DNA of 64,000 bases from Atopsyche davidsoni (taxonomy: Eukaryota; Arthropoda; Insecta; Trichoptera; Hydrobiosidae): positions 2,733,001-2,797,000 of the forward strand of contig JAILWY010000007.1 of the NCBI GenBank assembly GCA_022113835.1, given 5' to 3'. The stretch's first letter is position 1, and each line of letters begins with the position of its first letter. The translations under genes were made by a program, and so were the position numbers. This document shows positions 13,901-28,269 of the stretch, in pieces. The notes beneath the pieces were generated by a model. It had not been told where the DNA came from. It did not search any database and saw only the letters and a list, made by a program, of their open reading frames with translations.

Positions 13901-16900
13901 AAGCAGTTTATCTATTAGTACTTATGAATAACGGAAAAAAGATTTTTAGTATATTTTTATAGAACATTGAACAATCAAACTCGCTTATTAGAATGAAAAG
14001 TTCATTATAAACCTGCTATTATAATTTATTTATTTTCATTAAATAAGTACCATAGATTTATACACAGCAGACTGTTTCAATATATATTATTACAAATTAA
14101 AACAACAAATTGAAATACAATGGTTAGAAGATTACGATTATTTATATTTGTAATCATTTCCTTTTTTACAGTTTTCTGTGATCGCAATCTTCAAACTATT
14201 AGGCTTTAAAAATTCATATAAAAAAATAAAGGTTTTGAATTTTTAAGATTTTATAATTATAGCAAGGCTACAAAGTTAAAAATGAATGAAAGTTTTTGCG
14301 AAATTAATGTATTTTTAAAAATCTTTTGCTATTTATTGTATCACATATCTGAAAGTTACAACAGTATGTACATACTGAGATAATAAAAAAATGTTATTTA
14401 ATACGTGAGAAATATTTTGAAAAAAATTTCAAATGAATAATATGAATAAAGCATTCAGTTATTTATGAAATCCCAAATATAATTATCTTAAAAAAATCAT
14501 GTCTATATTGGAACAGAATTTCATTATAATGTAAACACATCCATATTTTAATCCGATCTCATTTAATTTGATTCAAATCCAGACGAATCAAAATATTATT
14601 TGTGTTTCGCACAAATTTTTTTTTCAAAGATTAAAATAATATTATTTTAAATATAATTTTCCAAATTGGATGGAATGATTGCTTTCATGCAAAAATACTC
14701 GTCACGCGATCTAATACTACAGTCGATATTGTTTGTCTTCGAAATCAGTCACGTTTCCAATTGGAAATCGGAAAATGTCGACGGTATAAGAGCCGCCGTG
14801 GTTATAGGACGGAGACGCTATTTCCCACCCGAGGGGGTTGAAAAGTGCATCCCTTATTGTGAATTATAAATACAGTCTGGATCGGCGATTGCATTTGCCG
14901 AGACATGCGATAGACTTCGCCAGAGTTTCATAGAAATCTAACTACAATACTTATTGCGATATCACATTCTGAAGCCACTGCAAACTCAGAAGGAATTTAT
15001 TTTTATTTATAATTTATTGTATTTCTCATCAAAGTTTTGTCATTTATAAAAAAAAAAATAATTTCTACCTTTGAAACTATTATTCACAAAATACACTATT
15101 GATTGACAGTAGTTCAATTGATAACTGAAATTACTATTTTGTAACTCTAAAACCTAAGGTTTTGCAGGTGTGGTTTTTTCTTAAAGGTAAGCCTTATCTC
15201 TCACCCCCAAACAGCTTACAGCTGCACATTGAGGATGTAGAGAAAATCAAAAGGAAGCTACTGCAACTGAACAGGATCTACTGCATTTACTCTTTTGTAA
15301 AAAAAACATCCTGAAATAATTTAAAGAAACAGTTTGTCTTAAGTACTATTGAGTTTTCAGTTACTTTTGTAACTACTGGTTTTGTATTTTTTTAATCATA
15401 AACTTAGTGACGATGTGATTCATATAACATAAGGGATTATTTAGGGGGTTATTTATTCTTTGTTACAAAGAAAATTGAGCTTTGATATGTCTTATTCAAT
15501 TTTAGAGAAAATATATTAATAATTACAATTGTAAATTATTTGTCATATAAACACACTTTGAAGTACTGAAGGGATGAAATAATTTTTTTTCGGAAAAAAC
15601 TCAACGCTAGTAGACCACATCGTCAAATAATCCATGACTACGTCGGGGTTGACTATCTGATGAAACAACATTATTATCTGAAACCACGTTGCGTGCTTCT
15701 ACAATGAGTAGAACCTTCGATAGAAGCCTGGAAGGAATTATTCATTATAAAGCAAATAGCATAGCTCGCAAAATGCAACTTGTCTGTATATATATATTTA
15801 AATTAAATAACATCAATTTATATTTTGATTAGGATATACATTTATCTTTTGTTGTAAACTCTCTCTCTCTCTCGTTCAATTAAAAAAATTACAAACAACT
15901 AAATTAGTTTAAGAGAGTAACGAACAATTTTTTTGCGTACTGAAAACGCGCTCGCTAAGTCAACGACTTTTCCATCACCTCGCTTTTTAATCCAGAACTT
16001 TGCTAAGAACCACTGAAAACTCGACTCTTCGTCGATTTTCTTCACAAACTTTACCAAATTATTTCCCAGACACTCCCAGGCTACGCGAATCGCAAAACAC
16101 GGCTGATTTTCACTGCGATATGCCCCAAATTACCTACTAAATTGCCATGCTTGATTTTAATTTGCGGTGTGCAAACGAAATAATAATTGAATTTGCATTT
16201 ATGATTGGGAGAATTACTTTGACTAAAAAAACTTCTTTCAAACTTTGTTTATTATCAGACAAATGATTTTAAAAAAATATGTATTTTAATCTTATCAACC
16301 ATCACAGTTTTTATGAATCGATGGTGATCAAATTAAAATCTCATAAGCAAACCTCTAGAAATTCTGAGGTCCTTAATGTATAAATTACGAAATTTCAAAT
16401 TAATGAATGCATCATCTGCATTTAAATAATAAAATCACTTTTATTTTTTACAGATACTGTTAGTAACCTCTGGACAAGGTATGGTCAAGTTATGAGTTGA
16501 TATAAATGATTTGGAAGCATTAGTGGTAAACGTTGCCTAAATTCACTCATTGAATATTTTGCAATAAAAAATGCAATAAATTAATTTTATACGTTTGCAT
16601 CTTCTAAAGAAATAACGTCAGACTAGAAAAACAAACCTCTCATTGGCGAAAACTCTCACAACTCAAAATTTCTAAATAACTCATTTTTGTGTTCAAAAGT
16701 TCTTCCAATTAATTTAGTATGCGTTTTTTTAGCCATTTCTATTTATTTTTACTATCATAAAACTTAGTAAAATACTTGTAAGATCTATCTTATTATATAT
16801 TGAAATTTTTTTAACTCTTAGCATAAAAAAATTAATTCCATGATGTTTTGTACTTGTGTTTGCTTATTTGTATATTTTTATTTGCGTACACATTGAGCTT

Positions 16901-18480
16901 TTAGTTTATAACTGAAATATCATTTCAATATAATTGGTGTAGTTAACAATAGAGAAATCAAAGCGATTAACCTCACGCGGAATTGGGAAACTACTAAAAC
17001 CCCGTAAATAGTCATGGTGTTAATCCGAATTATATAACAAATGACAATGGGGGATTGTTTTTATTGCCATCGAATTTCATACGTCATTATGATAGTATTC
17101 AGAGGCTTTTGAGGAATAATTTAATTCATAAAGTGATTTTAATGATTCGTTTCATAATACCTGAAAGAGTGAGAGATTGTTTCAGCAGATAAAATAAAAT
17201 ACTTCAATTCCACCAAAAGGAATAATACAAAAATTAAACATTAAATAGGATTTTTTTGTGGTTAGTTAAAGGAGATAATAAATATCTATAGGAAATAAAT
17301 ATTATTTTATTAAAATAATAAACCGGTTACACAGGTTTTTATCACATCCAATCGAAGGTTTTTAATACTCGATTATCAGTAAGTATTCAAAAACGTAAGT
17401 TAAGACTCGTTTTTTAGTCGCAAGCTATTTATACAAATTGTTTTCAAGAAAATGTATTAGCCATGCTTGAAAAAAGTTTGGAAAACTTAGTGATTTTTAT
17501 CTATTTCAAATCTAGAGGTTTATTATAAAACTTTGCTTTTAATCTTGAGGTGAGTTATTAAAAATCACTAAAGCAATTGAAAACGTCTTTTCTAGAGAAA
17601 ATAAATTACTTAAAAGTATATGAATGCTTTCTTTAAGAGTAAAATATTATAAGAAAGTAGATTAAAGTGAGAATACAATCTACGAAGGGTTGCAAGTGCT
17701 AGTTTCTTGAATAAAGACATCTTCTTTTATATGTTTTAATAACTTTTACAAAATTTAACTTAATTGATTCGAACCTCGTATCCAAAGATTATCACGAAAA
17801 CTCTAAAAATACGAAAAAAATCATTATAAATTTAAATTAAAGTATATATTTTTCCTTCCGTTGTTACGTTCTCAGACTGCAAATCTAAGTTAACAAAGAA
17901 AAATCTAAATCACGTTCACAGCAAAAAATAATTTACAAAGGCAAGTACGTGTCTGCTTATGATGAAGGCTTTAATATGAAACATACAGCCTTAACCAGGC
18001 GTTAGATTTATGCCCTTCGTTCACGAACATCGCTTTTTAAATAAAAAGTTTTTTGTTCTGTGTACTTTATATTGATTGCCTTGAAATCTGATTTAAATGT
18101 TTCAACATGCAAGCTGCTAAATAAACGAAATAAACTTAATTAAAATTGCCTTTATTCTATGGATCTTTTGTTTATTCAAAATATCTGATATCATTTAAAA
18201 AAAAATACAAATACAAATAATTTTTTTTTTTATAAACATGATGTAATTTGTGTAAAAATTTTTTATGACTAGCAAGTGTAAATTTTTTATTTATTCTCTT
18301 AGATTTAAAATTGATCTTACGTTTTAATGAAACGTAGCACCTAAAAATATAGCATTTAATATTTTAATATTTTTTAAGTTACAAAATAATTAATTAATTA
18401 TTAATTTAATTGATTTTGCTAAATGAGGTAGATTTATCGGTTTTGTACTGACTAAGAACGTCTGCTTGAGACGAACAGTC
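10972..18480. other. AT-rich spacer, no gene recognised
   Basis: Long A/T tracts dominate. Apart from the island at 11150-11270, GC-richer stretches lie near 12220-12380, 13030-13280, 14740-14960, 15630-15740, 15940-16140 and 17940-18030. A CT dinucleotide run lies at about 15861-15873. A TATAAATA word at 14865-14872 has no convincing initiator or coding exon after it. The open frame at 13151-13363 has no family motif. Confidence 0.5.
11150..11270. other. GC-richer island with a perfect hairpin
   Basis: The island contains a 9-bp perfect inverted repeat, GAACCACCC (11215-11223) and GGGTGGTTC (11227-11235), separated by the three bases TTG. It stands out from the AT-rich surroundings. It could be a transposon-derived foldback, a cruciform or a small structured RNA. 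Only the hairpin itself is established. Confidence 0.35.
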
Positions 18481-18484
18481 TAAG

Positions 18485-18530
18485 GCCGGTTTAGGCTGGC
18501 TAAAGCTGGCTAAGGCTGGCTAATGCGGTG
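18485..18530. repeat. Short tandem repeat, GGCTGGCTAA-like
   Basis: Three to four imperfect copies of a 10-11-base unit (GGCTGGCTAA, with A/AG variants) run head to tail. The tract is a GC-richer patch in AT-rich DNA. It is too short to assign to a known satellite. Confidence 0.6.
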
Positions 18531-19734
18531 AGATGCGCCTAAATGCCCAGTCATACATAAATAAATCATCTGGAAGTTCATCGATGTAACACAACACAGA
18601 CCATATACTACTATGAGTCAAGCTTCAAAAGTAGCAAGTAATATTAGTACTGTATTGAAACTAATAGAGATATGATTTTCATTTTTTTATTGAACACGAG
18701 TTCATGAATTTGAAGCATTATGTCTTATAAATAGTATCTAATTCAATAATGAAACTCTTCGAGGAAAAAGTTAAAGAAAACCACATATGGTTTTCATGGG
18801 ATGGAAATAATGTTTGCTTCAAGCAGATGAATTAAAACTGCTTATCGTTCGTATATATATATTTTTTACTAAATTATAAATAATGTGTTTAATTATACTC
18901 TACAATACAACTATTTATCGATATAAATTTTTCTGGTAACATATTAAATTTTAGTTGAGAATATTAAGCATTAAGTAAATTTCAAAATGGGATTAATGAA
19001 ATGATTCACTTTTGATGTATGTAGATTTAACTGGACGTGTCATTTATATTTCAGGCTCTCTGAATTCAGCCCTTTGGTAAAACAAAACTCGATACTGAAA
19101 GGCTCATCCGTATTCTGACAGGAACACCCTTAGCCATGCAGTTTGCACTTTTTGCAGATAAACGGAATATTTAATATTTTTAAACTGGAGCGATATCCTT
19201 GTAAGAGTTTTTTTATTTTTATTTTTGATTTAGAAAAATATTTATATTCAACGTAGCTTCGGAACTATGAATATAAGTAACATACCAAAATTTATGAAAC
19301 GAATGAAATTATATTTATTAACTGTATTTTTATATAAATATTTAAACAAATTAGAAGCTTCATCGAAATTACTTGTTGTATTTTACAAAATAAATTTTGA
19401 AAGTAATGACTTTTCTCTAACACCGGAGAACAAAATTATTATAGTTTTTATATAAAAATCTTTTAAAGAAATATATTTTAGATAATTTTATATTTGTTTT
19501 GCAAACTTTTGTGCTTGCATTGTTAAACCGTGAGCTTAAAATTTTTATTTCCAAGTCAAAAACATTGTAATCGAATTCTACCGGGTACTTTCTACAAATA
19601 GTATTGAGAGTGTTTACATGAATGTTTTTTATACAATTTATTAGTTTTTTTTTTTCTAATAAGTATTTTTCTGAAAATATATTTGTATTAACTTTAATTG
19701 AATGCAAATAATAAGGAATTTTCACACGTCAGGC

Positions 19735-20040
19735 AGACTCTTCTGTGGCCTGGGCTTCCTCGTGTCCCATGAACGGAGATTAAGTTAATGACGTGTAATC
19801 AGGGCGTCCTTATTTCCATTTTACGTGTTCGAATAGCACGTGACTGCTTGATAATTGCAATTATATTAATGATCATTACATTTGTGCCTAAACTCGGGTT
19901 ATCCGAGGCTTAATTACACAGGAGCAAGTAACCGTGATAAATCGAAAATGTTAATATCGCAATCTTCGATATCATCAACCCCTATTTTTTCACCGCTCGA
20001 TAAAAGCAGCCAAATGCTCATATTAACATGATAGTCAATA
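19735..20040. promoter_or_regulatory. Candidate conserved non-coding element
   Basis: About 300 bp of complex, non-repetitive sequence with a CACGTG E-box (19837-19842) and a 12-bp palindrome TAATGATCATTA (19867-19878), that is, two inverted homeodomain TAAT cores four bases apart. Further TTAATTA-type words follow. No coding frame is present. This grammar resembles developmental enhancers of insects; conservation could not be tested. Confidence 0.3.
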
Positions 20041-21841
20041 TTATACCAAAATGCAATACAGGCTAGATTTAATAAAATATATATATATATACATATTTCT
20101 AAATAAAGTAGTGTACCTTTATTATCAGTTTTTATAATGTGAATTGAACGAATAAAGAAAATATTCTTGTGCTAACAAGTGCGACTTCAAAAAAAATAAA
20201 TAATTGGTTAACCTTCGCGTTCTGAAGCGTCTGCTGAGCTTTAATTTAAAAAGGCTTTTATCTTGTATTCAAAGGTCTGCCCTGAAAAATAGCTTATCCG
20301 ATATATTTAAAATAAATATCAAGATTTAAAAAGGCTGTTAAGATTAGGGTTTAAATTCACATTCAGGCACTAGACTTCATTTTTGAAAAATGATCACGTG
20401 AAAACATCATATAGAATTTTATTATTTTATAGAAATCCTGTTTGATATGACATTATTTAATAAAAGATGATACACGAGTTAATTATAAATTAAACCACAC
20501 TTTTCTGCTAAAGATTGTCAAAAAATGTAATGTAGAAATAATTTTTGTTTCTTAAGTATGTCAGAATGATATATTCATTATTAATAAATATTGACATTAA
20601 GCAGTATATCCAGTTTTAATAAATAAATATGAACGTGTCTTTTAAGTATTTAGTTACTTTTTAATGGCAGAATTGTAAATAAATATTTTTGGTTTAAATT
20701 ACAATGAAAAAAAAAACATTTATTAAAATCACGACCGATGTATTTAGATTGTAAAGAGTGAAATTATTTTTAATTTTAATTTTAATAAAAATTAATTTTT
20801 ATTTTATTACGTGATACTTGGATGTTAATTCGACGCCATAGCCGTTAAGCTACAAGGATAGTCGTTGCGAAGTATAATTCGGGCACGTTCTTTGATATTG
20901 ATTGTAATTATCACAGTTTAGGCCTCATTAATCATTAAATAAAAACTTTTATCGATACTTTAAACTGTTTGTAACGGCGTCTAATTCGTTTCTTTGAAAT
21001 CTTTAGAGGATGCCCACCGTCTGTTATTGGAGCCATTCCAAGTTGTTGAGGGGAAGGAGGATCGTAAAAACAGTTGAGAAACTACTGAGCGCAGACACAA
21101 TCGTTAACTTTCAAACGACTTGCTGGGTACAACTTTATCCTTAGTCCAGTGGTTCATAACATTATTTTTTACTGAAATTAGAAAAAAAATATTTTAGCTA
21201 CTTGCTACAATGTTTTAAAACATTACTGAAGCACAAAAATAATTCAATATCACAGCAAATTCGAAGATTGGCATCATTGTAGTTTTATGTATAAGAGGAG
21301 AGATGAAACACTTACGCTTTTAATATGAATATATATTTATTGATCACAATAAGAAAACTAGTTTGTGAAATATAACAAATAAATTTTATATGAACTTAAA
21401 GCTTTTCTGTTAAATATAGTAGCAATGACGTACCTTTAGCAAAATATTAACTTGTAGTAAATGCCACACTGACCTGAAACAAATAAAACATAACAGTAAA
21501 TTTTTTTTTTGATATTATTATTATTTTATAATACATTAAATGCAATTTTTTATTATTATTATAAGATTCTTTATTTTCTTTTGTGCTATTTACAATAGTT
21601 GTTAGAGCTATGCATCTTATATGGTATGTGGATATCCCCTAATCCTACGCGCAGGTAGTAGGGCTTGCAGTGGTGGCATATATGGTGAAAGTACATAGAT
21701 TTCTCTATTCTCGATATCGATTTTGTGTTAAGAAACATTTGTGTTAGCAGTTAGAATGGCTTCAAAAAATATTGTATATTTACGAAATGAAAAAATTAAA
21801 GTGCTTGTAATTTAATTAATTATTTTTTTATTTTAACGCTT

Positions 21842-21855
21842 CTGCCATCTAGCGA
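21842..21855 (-). promoter_or_regulatory. CTCF-like motif
   Basis: On the minus strand the 14-mer TCGCTAGATGGCAG matches the vertebrate-type CTCF consensus CCASYAGRKGGCRS at 12 of 14 positions. A single motif match in 64 kb is weak evidence. GCCATCTAG-type words are also common in insect repeats. Confidence 0.25.
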
Positions 21856-24800
21856 CGGATAGACACACTTGAATAACAAATCTCTGTTTTATGCGATTTA
21901 GCCAGGACGCAAACCATTCCGCGAGATGTCTCTTTTATCGCGTGCTATACATACCGAGTTTGGTTCTATGAAGCTAAAATGTATTGATTTTCCGGTTTCA
22001 GGAACCAGGAAGCTAGTATTAAAATATTTTGCACCTTTGATTTCCGCCTCTATGGCCTGAATTGCGTCATTATTTATATAAACGGCAACTTGTTAAATAT
22101 TATTTTTACTGAGAGATAATATTATGTGTAAAAATAAAGAAGAAAATATTCAATTAAAAAATATAACAAAAGTAAATAAGCGTTGATTTTTTAAAGCCGC
22201 GTTCTTGGTGGATTAATAATATATCATAACTCCAAGTGTTTTCTGAGGTTTCGGTTGATTTAAAATAAAAACAATAAAAAAAAATCATTTATCACGATTG
22301 TATAATTATTTTTGCTACTTGCTACGATTTTATGAATATGTTCATTTTCACATGAAAATAAATATGAATATAGATATGTCAATATGAAATGCGACTTTAT
22401 CTGTTTTTGGTGTAATTTTGGGGTGAAATTTTGTATTTTTAGCATTATAATGTTGTTAAAACCGGCATTTGCGTCAATTATTCAGCATTTTAATTCTGAC
22501 ATGAAAAATATTGCAAAGACAAGCCGCGATACAGACTCGCGCATAAATGGAGATTAATGGAGCGAAAAATTCAGGGCAGAACAAAAAAATCCACAAATTC
22601 ACGAGAAATTGCGTCGCAGAAGATTTATGGCGTTGTCCTTTTTGGAAATGCACATCCATACATTTTAAAATTATTTTGAGTTATAATTAAATGCACATAC
22701 AGAATTAATGAAAATATAACGAATCGGAGAAACCACCAAAAGGAGCGGTTCAATATTTTTATATTTTTATCAAAAGGAGTTTGAGAATTATTTACACGAA
22801 ACTCGATTTCCTTTTATAAAATGGACTCACACAAAGGTTCATGAATGCAGTGTGTATCAATTTTAAATGTTAATTATTTAAATTGCCAAGTATCAAGCCA
22901 CAAGGAACTTTAAATTTAAGCTGTATTTAATGATATATTTAATAAAAAATCTTTAGTACAATTATATTTAATCGTACAAAAACATACGCTCAGAGATTAA
23001 AGTTCACCAATTTAACCACCGATTACGAATAAGACTTTAGGTAAATAAGTATTTTTTTTTTTTTTAGATTAAACTTGGAAATCGAAACGATTGTTATTTA
23101 TTATGTTTAACGTGCTGTAACAATATACAGTATTTAAAATCAATAACCTCAAGTACTTCTGAAAAACGATGCATAGACCTGTCGAGTTTGGAGAACCATT
23201 TGTATGCCAGAAGAAGCATTTATATAAGCTATGCGTTAATTTTTATATTAAATTATTGACTGTTATCTATTTTCGTACTATCCAGGAGACCTCACAGGAT
23301 ATATTGTATGGATTTTATTACTAATTATACCTGTTGTTTTTACATTTTACTCTTATGCAGCTGTTTGGAGCTATCACCAGAGTGGAAGAACAATTATTTT
23401 CATGAATGATTGTAGTACCTCATTTTTGATTGAGTAGCATATTTTTTGTGAATTTATATATCCCTCGTTCTAGGTATATTTTTATTAATAAAATATCAGT
23501 CATAAATACAGAATAAAGAAGCGATTATGTATTGTGATAACTCTCAGAGCTACTTATTCAAGAAAACATGTTTATTTTTTCTTTAAAAATCGTGTATTTG
23601 ACCTTTCATCTTTCTTTATCACGAATCATTTTTAACACTGTATATTTTATACTACTTATGAAATTTATTCCAGAAAATATTAAACGTGTAAGCCAAATCG
23701 ACTGATGTCAGGCGTATTTTATTTATGAATTTTTTTATATATTCTATTATACTCGTATTTTACTTACGATTTTTTATTATAAAAAACATACCATACTTGC
23801 TTTTGTTGCTTATTAGAGAGAACGATTGACGTTGGCCAAGAATAGCTCATACCAGGAATTTGTTTTTATTATTTAACAAATTTAAGTAATGAAAGTAAAA
23901 TAAATATTTTACGAGGATATGCCTTTTATTTATTTTTGTTTTCCTAATAAAAAAAACAAAATTCATTTCCAAAAACACAAATCACATTAATTTTACACAC
24001 AAATCGTTAAAAATGTTTTACAAATTCATAATTCCAAAAGCAATGTTATATGTTTATATTTTGTGTATTTACTTTCAAATAATAACGTTTCTTAAAACAT
24101 GTTTATATTCAAAATATTTCCATAGCAGATACCAAAAAAATATTACAGAAAACCAATATTTTTTATTAGGAACGATTCTAAAAACCAATAAAATCTTACC
24201 ATATTTATTAAGCATGTTTTTTCAATATTTTTTTCATGCAAGAACACTTTTTATGAAAACGTTAACATTCATCAGCAGTTACTGAGAAACCTCACAAAAA
24301 AATAGGCATTCAACGGGTTAAAACGAAAACCAAAAATGGCGACCATATGCTAACAAAAAAGGACACGAGGGGGTTAAGCCGGAAAGCATAGAGGACGGTA
24401 AGTAAATTATGATTTACGTGGTCTACTCGTAAGGATTAGTTTTGCAGGACAAGGGGGACATAAAAATAAATGAAAAAACTTGGTCAAGTCCATTCAGGGA
24501 CATCTCCTGGGAAGAGAGAGTAAAAAAAAAACGGAAAATTCATCCTATTTTTCGCTTTTCGTCCTATTTCGTATATTTCCGATATTTTTTCTACAATATA
24601 ATATTGTTTTGATTCGTATCGTTGTGATTGGATATCATAGTTTGTATTTATTTTTTATTCGAAAATATAGTTTTATTGTTGAATTAAAATAAATTGTTTG
24701 CATTGCTCTCTCGCAATACATTGTAATCAAAGATCTTCAGCGTTTTGCTGAAATATGTTATTTAAAATATCGTAAAGAGATGAACGTAGTTTCATAACTT

Positions 24801-27800
24801 CATTTAAACAAAGTCAAATTTAAAGTATGTTAGTTTTAGTATCAAAATAAAATATGTTTTTTTTTTAATATTAAACTAAGAAGTATTATGTTGAGTTTCA
24901 GGGAATAATTACTAATTATTATGGCAGCCATTCATGATTAAGAAATTGTATATTTGAAATATATTAGGGTTGTAAAATATGAATATTTGATACTAATGGT
25001 CTTTATGATATCTAGTATAATAATGCAAATGGATATAAATTATACATATCTATAATATAATATTTTGTGATATTTGAATGGATATATTTAAGATGAAATA
25101 TACGCAATATACTCGTACAAGCAATATTTATGTACTTCGTGTATTAAATAAATCCATCATCTCGTGAAAGATCTAAAAAGCACTGATTCCTAAGGAAATG
25201 AATCCGCATTCAATAGGCCAAGGCATTTTGTGATATTGTTGATTTATTTTTTTTCATAATTTTTTTATGTTGTTTTTATGTCCAAAATTTTACAAATGAA
25301 TTGTTTTTTAATTTTTAAAAAATAATATTATTATTTTATACAATCGTGTGGCAACCCTGCGGCGCTCATGGGAGATGGAAGTTGGAGAAACCACAAACGA
25401 GATCAGTCCGCAATATAAAGCGAGATAGGGCTGTCACGAGTATTGGAAATACGCCATGTCGCCAATCAAATCAACATATACAATTGAACATTGTAACTTG
25501 AACTCTGTTTTATAGATCGAAGACGCATTGCATCATAAAACTCAATTGATTATAATAACAAAAAGAGCAATAAATACATAATAATAAAACAACATCATCC
25601 AAGTAAAGAAAACTAGAATTATAAATTATTTATGATATCAGGCTCCGGCTGATATAAAACACTTAAATTTAAAAGGTAATGTTTATTCCAAAAATCAGCG
25701 TATGCAGCGAAGTATGCAGCGAATATTAAACGTTATTAAATACAAAAAATATAATAAATTGATTATATGGCTTAATTTTTATCTTAAAATAATTCGTGTA
25801 TATTTTTTTAATCCATATATATATACCAAATTTTTTTTTTATCGGACCTTCGAATCAAATATAAAAGATAAATCATATCTAGTTTAAATGTAAAAGAAAT
25901 GAATGAAATATTATTTTTTTATTTATTTATATTTATTGAATTTGTAAGCATAATTAATATATAAAAAAATGGTTTTATATATTTTCAGCTCTAAAAATAA
26001 CTGACACTGAATATAAATGTGAAATTGTACTAAAAGAGCAGAAATAAAATAAAATTAAAAGCGCGTGAGAGATGTAAGTGCTTAATTATTTTTTTGATTT
26101 ATGAATAGTATTTTATCTAATGGCGGGGGTTGATAAATTTCTTTACCCCTGAAAATGTGCAAAATAAGCAATAGGGGAGGAAAGTCAAAAGAAAGTGTGG
26201 ACTTCCGCTCCCACCGGAAACCGCACACGACACCACCCTTGGAAGCGGAAGATAACGCGACGCTTATTGTATTTAAGCAAACAGAAAACATTTTATGAAA
26301 GATAAAAGATTTAACCTTTATTTGCAGTTTTTATATTTAAAAATTATTAATCTATTGTTTGAGGGACGATTGACTATTAAATTTCTTGCATAACGTAACG
26401 ACTGTCAAAACTTAAACATGAAAAAATATTTCGTGAATAGGGTACAAACAGACACAGCGCCAATTAAAAACAATCCCTCAGGAGGGCATAAATCAGAATT
26501 ATATTTACGACGCAGCTGAAAGAATAATATGTGTTTAATTAATACAAATTAATTCAGAAACTAAAACAGCCGACTGGTCCCAATTAGCCAGGCACACGAG
26601 GCCGATAAATAACCTGCGGCCGACACTTCCGGTCCAGCCCGCAGCCTCGCGGTCCAGGACTCAAAAATGCCGCCGGATTATCCTGCCATGAGCATATTTC
26701 CACCGTGCAATGCTTAATTTTTAATCCTATTTGCCTTAAGCTGCCCTCGAAATATCATGATTTACGACTCAGACAAAGGGGTAGAATCTGTGCATGGAAT
26801 TACGCGGGTAATAAATAAACTGCACGAAGGCTTTGAGGCCTTGAAGTTTTCATCTCATAAAAAAAAATCAAACCGCGAAAAAATTAATATATATTTAATA
26901 TAAAGTCATTTTACACCTTAGGTATTCTAAAAATGCTGCAATTCGACTGTGCGCACTAAAAATATAAAAAAACTCAACCATTACGCTAAGTAATGCTAAG
27001 TTAATAATTATTCTTTTCAAAACGAATTTTTTTTACGTTTAGTGTTTAAATTTACTGCTTATTTTGTTTACAAAAAAATATTTTCCTTGTCGTTTCCTGA
27101 AATACAAAGCATAAAGGAAGTATTTTCTTATTCAATACCAAAATGGAATGAGAAAACGTGAAGAAAAAATCAAATTTATATACGGAAAAACTTGTAACAA
27201 GTAATTAACAATCATCCTTTATCAACTTTTAAACAACGAATTTATTGAAAATAAATTTTTATACGACACTAAAGTAGGCATTTTAGTTAGTTTAGTTCCC
27301 AAGTTTAGAAAATATTGCACGGTAAAAGCTGAAAGGCTCAAGGGTGGTTTCAAGTTACAAACGGGGTAGGATTATTAACATATGCACAAAAATAATCCGG
27401 AACTTACAAAGACTGTCTACTAGCCATAGTCTGTTTTAATCTGAAATATATACTTATGGTTAAATTTATTTATTCAAACATGCAGATATTATTTTAATTT
27501 GGTTTAAAATCTAGATTTAGCGTCATGCAGTGTAAGCAGTATTTTTTTGATTTGATATGAAATTAATAAAAAAAACATTTTCCTAGAATACATTTCTATT
27601 TATTTTTTTAAGGTTCCACCATATAAGAATTATTTAAATAAAACAGTATTGTATAATGCAATATTTAAATTCATTTATTGATAAAAATTTATTGTATTGT
27701 GATTATTTAAAAGCCGTAGAGGAATGAACGATACAATTATGAGTTCAGCTATTAACTTAAATATTTTTATTTAAATTCCCAAATATGCTGTTATGTTATG

Positions 27801-28050
27801 TTACGTGGCATAAACAGGTTATGAGTCGCTTAACTAAATATTTTTTTAAAACAGTATGCAATTTTTTTTTGATAATAGCATGCAGATAAAAATAGAATAT
27901 AAGTTTCTAGGCATATATAAAAAAAATGGCACGTAGGTTTTTTCATTCAGCAGTAAAAATACACACATCAGTGCGTAGGCAGAAAAAAATTAACAACCCA
28001 AACAAACCAAGTTTCTTATCTGGCTTTCTCTTCACACGTTCGTAGTAAAA

Positions 28051-28265
28051 ATGGCTCAGCGGTCACGTACCGGCCTCGTGTGCCAAAGATCATCGTTCGA
28101 GCCCCCGGGGAGGCGTTTTGTTGAAGTGGTCAGATAAAAAGCCTTGTTTCTATTGCGGGAACACAATTGTCTGGGGGGTGGTAGGGGCGGTGCGTGTGGG
28201 GGCGGAATAGCAAATGTTACAAAGCCTCCAAGAGCTGGAGAGCTTTTTGCGTTTTTTTTTTTTTT
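28051..28265 (+). mobile_element. tRNA-derived SINE-like pol III unit
   Basis: An internal pol III promoter is visible: A-box TGGCTCAGCGG (28052-28062) and B-box-like CGTTCGAGCCC (28094-28104, one mismatch to GGTTCGANNCC), about 31 bases apart as in tRNAs. Between them the tRNA-like fold would give an anticodon loop CTCGTGT. The acceptor stem is not clean, so it is not a functional tRNA gene. A GC-rich, G-rich body follows. A 14-T run at 28252-28265 could terminate pol III transcription. It is most likely a SINE or tRNA pseudogene. An antisense 77-codon frame here is a shadow. Confidence 0.55.
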
Positions 28266-28269
28266 AAAT

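Larger units (their letters stand above)
18540..28040. other. AT-rich spacer, no gene recognised
   Basis: Apart from the separate entries inside it, this stretch holds low-complexity AT DNA. GC-richer patches lie near 20820-21130, 21600-21690, 21880-22070, 22490-22680, 24290-24480, 25340-25460, 26080-26290 and 26560-26720. A 12-mer GTATGCAGCGAA occurs twice in tandem at 25700-25723. A splice-donor-like GGTAAGTAAA near 24398 follows no recognisable exon. AT microsatellites lie near 20080. Confidence 0.5.

Noticed and set aside
14865..14900. TATA box TATAAATA as a promoter
   Set aside because: No initiator motif at the right distance and no coding exon after it; TATA-like words are expected by chance in AT-rich DNA.
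24390..24410. Splice donor GGTAAGTAAA near 24398
   Set aside because: No open exon or acceptor upstream could be paired with it; isolated donor-like words are common.
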